This document shows positions 59,412-64,000 of a DNA stretch of 64,000 bases, piece by piece. The number at the start of each line of letters is the position of its first letter. Position 1 is the first letter of the stretch. The notes below the pieces were generated by a model that saw nothing but the letters and a program-made list of their open reading frames with translations, did no database searches and was not told the origin of the DNA. The DNA is from Phycomyces nitens. Its lineage: Eukaryota; Mucoromycota; Mucoromycetes; Mucorales; Phycomycetaceae. The position numbers were made by a program, and so were the translations under genes. The stretch covers positions 558,001 through 622,000 of the forward strand of contig JAHRBC010000003.1 in NCBI GenBank assembly GCA_022702545.1, in the 5' to 3' direction.

Positions 59412-60642
59412 ATGGAACCCTCAATGGTAATCCTCAATGTGATCAGAACCAATCTAATCAAATCTAATCAATTCTAATCAATTCTAATCCTCCTAGTCAA
59501 ATCCACCAGAAGCAATCATCACCCTCCCACATCCCTCTGCATCAACACCAACATTCGGTGCATCTCCTGCCTACACTTCAGAACGGCCTCGTCGTCATAC
59601 CATCACACGCCCAGACTCAGCTATGGCCCTATTGTCCGACACATCTACGGACGACGAAGATATACAGCAAGAGGCATTCGACAGGATATCTGGCATCTTG
59701 TCAAATCTAATCCAAGAAGCCAACGATGCTGTCAATGGAATAGAAATCGAGCGAGTTCAAATGATGAACAGAGCAAAGTCCACAGACTCCCATATAACCC
59801 GCTCGAGATTACCGCGACCAAAGAAGCCATTCAAACGACCGTCGTCTATCCATTCATCTTCGTCTTCGGACTCATTTAGTTTGGCAACCCCAGATACCTT
59901 TCTCTCCAGATCACCTTCACCTCAACATCCCACTGCACCTCTCCTGGCTACAAAACGTTCAATCACCCCTCTCAAAAGAACCGCCACACAACCAAAACTG
60001 CAGGATCCACTCCTGGAATCATTTAAGCGCCTTGATTCATCGATGGCTCTGGTAGAGTCTCTTTCGCGTGACCTGGCCACAGACCCAGACACTCAGCAGA
60101 GATCTCCCATTGAAAACAGACTGACGATCCTTCTTTTACTACCACTTCTTCATATCCCCCATGCATTCCTCAATATGATCTTTGATTTTCTCACAGTCAC
60201 CGAATCTGTTTCTTATGCACACGTCCAGTCCTCTAGCTTCCCGGTAGTCATTATCTGGGGATTCTTTATTGGCCTGGCAAACATCATCATGAACTGCGTT
60301 GTCGAGAGACCTCCTCCACCCAGGACCCGTCGGCTGTCTCTTCCAGGTACCTACAGGACAATTGTCGTCCAGGACTACCACTCCATGACAACCGACAGAC
60401 CAGCCATCATTCATTCGTCTGGGTCGCGCCGTAGACGTTCTACCCTCAGAGCGTCTCTATATAAAAGACGCCAGCCGTATCACTCACAGAACCATGACAC
60501 CATTGGACGCACCCACAGTCTAGCACTCGATGATAAACTTGACGTTAACCCATCAAGATCACCTATGGACCTCATATTCCCCGGAAGCTTTCTCTTTCCT
60601 ACTACTGCACGGCCAGTATTGGCAAGACGAAAGTCTATTTAA
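59412..60642 (+). CDS. Unrecognised protein with two predicted membrane helices
   Basis: A 15-nt first exon (59412-59426, MEPSM) is spliced over a 70-nt intron (59427-59496, made of AATCTAATCA-type tandem units) to 59497-60642, giving 386 residues. Without the intron the open frame would begin only at 59623. The upstream exon adds NPPEAIITLPHP and a basic RPRRHTITRPDS, a plausible phosphorylation motif. The middle is Ser-rich (SIHSSSSSDSFSLATPD, SRSPSPQHP). Two hydrophobic segments lie at about residues 210-235 (LTILLLLPLLHIPHAFL) and 250-272 (FPVVIIWGFFIGLANIIMN). The C-terminus is basic and Arg-rich (RRRRSTLRASLYKRR). It is likely a membrane-anchored, phospho-regulated protein. No family recognised. 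Confidence 0.65.
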
Positions 60643-61637
60643 GAAAAAAAGAAAAAAAAAGAAAAAAAAACATAAAATATATAAGCAAAAACATGCTCAA
60701 CAAGATCACCCTTTCGACACCCTTTCAACACCCTTTCACGCAATTCTATCAATGATATATACATAAATGTATGTGTGTATGTATGTATGTATATGAGCAT
60801 GTTCCATTCACAAATATTTTCTTTGTATTCAAGCAATGTAAAAATCCAATTGTTTGTTTTCTATACAACATTTATATATAAATACAAAAAACCATCATTG
60901 CCCAAGAAAGAGAGAGAGAGAGAGAGAAAGTTATTATATCTTGAGAGAAAGAGAGAAAGAGTGTGTGTGAGAGAAGATCTGTGATTTATTTTAATAAAGG
61001 GCTTTGTTGAATACATGATATTCTATTGTCGTGCATATCTTGGCTCCAACTGCATATCCCTGGATAATAGCCAGATGTTTCATAAAGGCGCCTTTTATTT
61101 TTTGAATAAAAAAAGAAGGAAGGTATATTTCTTGTAGGGCTGCATTTCATTTCATTATAAAAATTCCACTGTTAATACATACATATGGATACATTTGCAG
61201 GTGAATATTCATCATTTGAGCATCTTTATTGTCGAATGCAATACGTTTCACCAGGAATTCTTGTTGCCTGGCAACCATTATTAACCTGAGTTTAGCACCC
61301 TTTTTTTTATGTTACAAGGGGTCCAATTCACCTGCTTGGCTAATTTAATAAAATAGAAAGATGATAATAATAATGATAATGATAATGATAATATTAACAG
61401 CCTTCAAGGGTAGTTTTGCATACATCACATTGTGCCGATTGGATTCAATGGAGTCTGAACTGCAGTACAGGGCTCCTGACAGAATATTTGGCGTTTTAGG
61501 AGATCATATACAATAACCAATGGTGTCTCTGTTGATGCATATACAGATATTATAAGAATATTTTTATATAAATGCGTAGAAATTAAAACAAAAAAGAAGA
61601 AATAAATTAAAGCTTCTCTTTATCTCTCACTCTTACA
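60643..61637. other. Intergenic
   Basis: A-rich run after the stop, a (TATG)n tract at 60765-60793, (GA)n at 60908-60927 and a (GATAAT)n repeat at about 61363-61395. A TATATAAA box near 61564 precedes the next small ORF. No other gene seen. Confidence 0.5.
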
Positions 61638-61835
61638 ATGAAGCATAACCAGCCCACCCTAGTCATTTCCACACTCGATGGCCGCTACCAGAAAAAGGCA
61701 GCGTTTCCTAGTGTGCCTAGTCCACCTGTTAGTCATGTACCAAAGAACAGTTGCTACAGATTCTGTCACCAGTGTGGTGTAGACGTGTCTATATTCTCAC
61801 ACGAAGACCACTGTTCATACGCCAAGAATCGATAA
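61638..61835 (+). CDS. Small Cys-rich protein (65 aa), hypothetical
   Basis: Intronless frame of 65 residues. A TATATAAA box about 70 nt upstream and a CT-rich leader ending at the ATG (CTTTATCTCTCACTCTTACA) look like a genuine start. The product has a Pro-rich middle (FPSVPSPPVSHVPKNS) and a C-terminal CYRFCHQCGVDVSIFSHEDH C module with Cys-X3-Cys-X2-Cys and a terminal His/Cys pair, so a single zinc-binding loop is conceivable. No family recognised. It could be a chance ORF. Confidence 0.35.
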   Translation: MKHNQPTLVISTLDGRYQKKAAFPSVPSPPVSHVPKNSCYRFCHQCGVDVSIFSHEDHCSYAKNR

Positions 61836-63355
61836 AACACAAAACAAAACAAAAAACAGCACACACACAAAAAAAAGCCGCATTATTTTCTGGTCGATAT
61901 CGCCGATCGATCTCACCACATCATGCTCTCTTGGGTTTGATCCGTTTACGGAACACCTTTATTGGCTGGCCAACTTGTTTTATTGTTTTCCTTAAAACAT
62001 TTATATATTTATATATATTTATATATATTCATATTTATAAATGCCTCTAGTGCTCCCTCTTTTCTTTAAAATAATAATAATAATAATAATAATATAGATC
62101 AATCTATATAAAAAGGGTTTCTTTTGATAGCACTCGGCTTAATCTAATACCACAATAATAATTCTAATAATCTTAATAATAATATATTTATTTGTTTGTT
62201 AATGACACTCAAAAGCGACTACTTCTTTTTGTTTGAAAATGTTCCGCAGATTGAAACAGTCCAAAATTATTGGAGGTTTTGAATAGAGTTTTATTAAATA
62301 AATAAATAAAAAATATAAAAAATCTCATTAGCTTGGTCAATTTTGGCTGTGGCGCGCAGGGAGTGCAGGGTAATTATCTATATATGTATACCCTCTTCAC
62401 CTTATCTAGAAACCATTCTCCGTACTTTGCCTCAAGCCACTTTGGCTATTCTGACCCAATTCAGAAAACAGATGGAGTTTACATTGGGGCAGTGCAGCCA
62501 ATGGCATCAAACCTTGTCCTAGAATCTCCAAATACATATAAAAACCCTAATTCCAATGGGATATAATAATATAATAAAATAGCTCTCCAACCATATGCCG
62601 TCTTCCTTCCCCCGTGCACGGGCAAAGGGTACATTAATTGCGCCTTTCTTTATTTAGAATATCATAAAGAGTTTATAGAGTCATTTGCAATAAAGTGTTC
62701 TAGTAATAAAGGACCGTGGTGGGTTTATTTGATATCACAAGCGACCAATTTTTCACCTTTATTTCACTCTCTTTTCATCTACTAATTTTACACGTGTTTA
62801 ATAAAATCTAGTACTCAATTGTTGAATTGATGACTGCAGAATGAAATAAAGACAATCTCAAGTGATAAAAGTCATTTATTTTTTCTTTATTAGACTGAAC
62901 AAGTCGGGTTACTCTCGCAAACAAACAAAAAAGTACTTCTTTTTTTAATAGGACACAAAGGGATTGTACTTGCAATTGGAATGAATATAAAGTGCCATTT
63001 GATGCCCTTTGTACTGTAAGAATCATTAGAATACAAATTGTACGGTCTAGAACAATTGTCAGGAAAATGTTTCATACTGTTATGGCGGAAAGGCAAGCAC
63101 AATAAAGATGATTTTAGAGAGCATGTTAAAGATACGAGGTGAAACATTTGCAGTGAAATAAATAAGAATATATATATATCAATAAATCGATAAACCCAAC
63201 AATTATAAACAATTTTCTAGTTTTGATAAGGATATTTTATTTATTAAATAATTACTAAACAGCGCATTAACCTTTTCTTTAAAAAAAGGGAGCTTATATA
63301 AATAGAGACATGGTCATATATCGTGTCTTGAGGTATTAAAAGTGCTAGTGCAAAT
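61836..63355. other. Intergenic, AT-rich
   Basis: (TATATTTA)n at 62000-62038, (AAT)n at 62070-62098. The open frame at 62333-62566 begins at a non-ATG codon and overlaps repeat-rich DNA; no gene is supported. Confidence 0.5.
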
Positions 63356-64000
63356 TTACAAGTGTCTGACAGAGGCATCAATCTTGGCACCAATGGTGTC
63401 GTTGAGAGAGTGGCCGTGAACAAGACCAACGGAGATCATGTCATTGTTCATGGGGATTTCTGACTCGGGGAGATCTACGTTCTTGTAACGAAGACGCTTG
63501 GCAAGATGAGCGTAGACGTTGTTCTGAGGTCTAATTGAGTCACCACGGCCCATGTTTCCAAGATCCCAGTTGTTCTATAGAGAGATGTCAGCACATCTCT
63601 TGGACCTGTTTATTTTACATACCTCAACAGTGTTCAAGGAAGAGTAATGGGTGTAGTAGGTATCATCTCTGGTACCCTTCAAGTGGTGGGGGATGTCACC
63701 GAGCAAGATACTCCAGACTCTGTTTCTGCGAGAGTAGGTGGCGTTCTATTGTAACAAGTCAGAATCTTGCTGGATTGTCCATTGATCAATTACAAACCTC
63801 ATCGAATGTGACAAGGACCAAGGTCTTGGAGAGGAGCTTCTTGTTGTTCAAGGTAGACTTGTAGAACTTGTCGAACCAGTCGCTAGCATAGGTAGCGTTG
63901 GTGTCGTGGCCATCGTTCAACATGTTGGGGGTATAGCTGCCGAAAGCATTAGTACTTGACCTTTTCTTTAAAATTATAGGCTAGGAATACTTACAACATC
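63356..64000 (-). CDS. Secreted acid phosphatase / phosphoesterase (3' part, 5' end outside the window)
   Basis: Visible exons run leftward on the minus strand: >64000-63995, 63936-63798, 63745-63623 and 63574-63356, with the stop at 63356-63358. The protein reads YTPNMLNDGHDTNATYASDW, then LLSKTLVLVTFDEN (the Thr/Asp/Glu metal-site motif TFDE), ATYSRRNRVWSILLG and DDTYYTHYSSLNTVENNWDL, ending IGAKIDASVRHL. PNMxNDGHD, TFDE and THYS(S)LxTVExNWxLG are the conserved end motifs of the fungal phosphoesterase family (acid phosphatases such as Aspergillus PhoA and related phospholipase-C-type enzymes). It is likely secreted or wall-bound and active in phosphate scavenging; the signal peptide lies outside the window. 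Confidence 0.88.

Noticed and set aside
62333..62566. 77-codon plus-strand ORF
   Set aside because: It starts at a non-ATG codon, has no splice-consistent neighbours and no motif.
1..64000. tRNA or rRNA genes
   Set aside because: Reading both strands for T-loop GGTTCGA-type boxes found only instances inside coding exons without cloverleaf partners; an automated tRNA/Rfam scan would be decisive.

Overview
This is a eukaryotic, fungal window. Genes are split by many short GT-AG introns (mostly 45-110 nt), intergenic DNA is AT-rich and full of microsatellites, and the gene set is fungal: septin Cdc11, Yat-type carnitine acetyltransferase, RIB7, a two-finger GATA iron regulator, Med5, Atp19, Sec7 and a Zn2Cys6 factor. 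The general style suggests an early-diverging filamentous fungus, most likely Mucoromycota/Mucorales; that placement is inference. I saw no rRNA, tRNA, CRISPR array or intact transposon.

Left part (1-13 kb): the 3' half of a CDC11 septin, a YAT1/YAT2-like carnitine acyltransferase, and a 1,220-residue IML2/TTC39-type TPR protein whose frame only closes through an 8-nt microexon. A repeat-rich 2.1 kb gap carrying a possible dead gene follows, then a small secreted double-psi beta-barrel protein. ATP synthase subunit k (ATP19, minus) and pyruvate dehydrogenase E2 (LAT1, plus) are divergent and share a 749-bp promoter region containing a perfect CRE-like inverted repeat.

Middle (16-34 kb): a decayed gene, importin alpha (SRP1), then on the minus strand an SRE/Fep1/Urbs1-type GATA repressor with the diagnostic Cys-rich linker and the Mediator tail subunit Med5. 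A 3.3 kb gene desert follows, then RIB7 (riboflavin synthesis) facing a Zn2Cys6-PAS regulator of the ERT1/AcuK type. Exact ATCWGATAA boxes, the known site of the GATA repressor class, lie in the GATA gene's own promoter and directly against the RIB7 start. That suggests a testable iron-flavin circuit, although the number of such boxes in the window is close to chance.

Right part (34-64 kb): SEC7 (Golgi Arf-GEF), a mitochondrial PPR protein, a three-RRM TIA1/Pub1-like protein, a small polytopic membrane protein (possibly MAPEG-like), a large PHD/extended-PHD chromatin protein, VPS29 (retromer), a CAMK-type protein kinase, an unrecognised two-TM protein, a tiny Cys-rich ORF and the 3' end of a secreted acid phosphatase/phosphoesterase.

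For most genes I rebuilt the exons by hand; where I did so for the whole gene the summed length is divisible by three. Two introns close in frame only as GC-AG introns, and several coding exons are extremely short (6, 8 and 15 nt).
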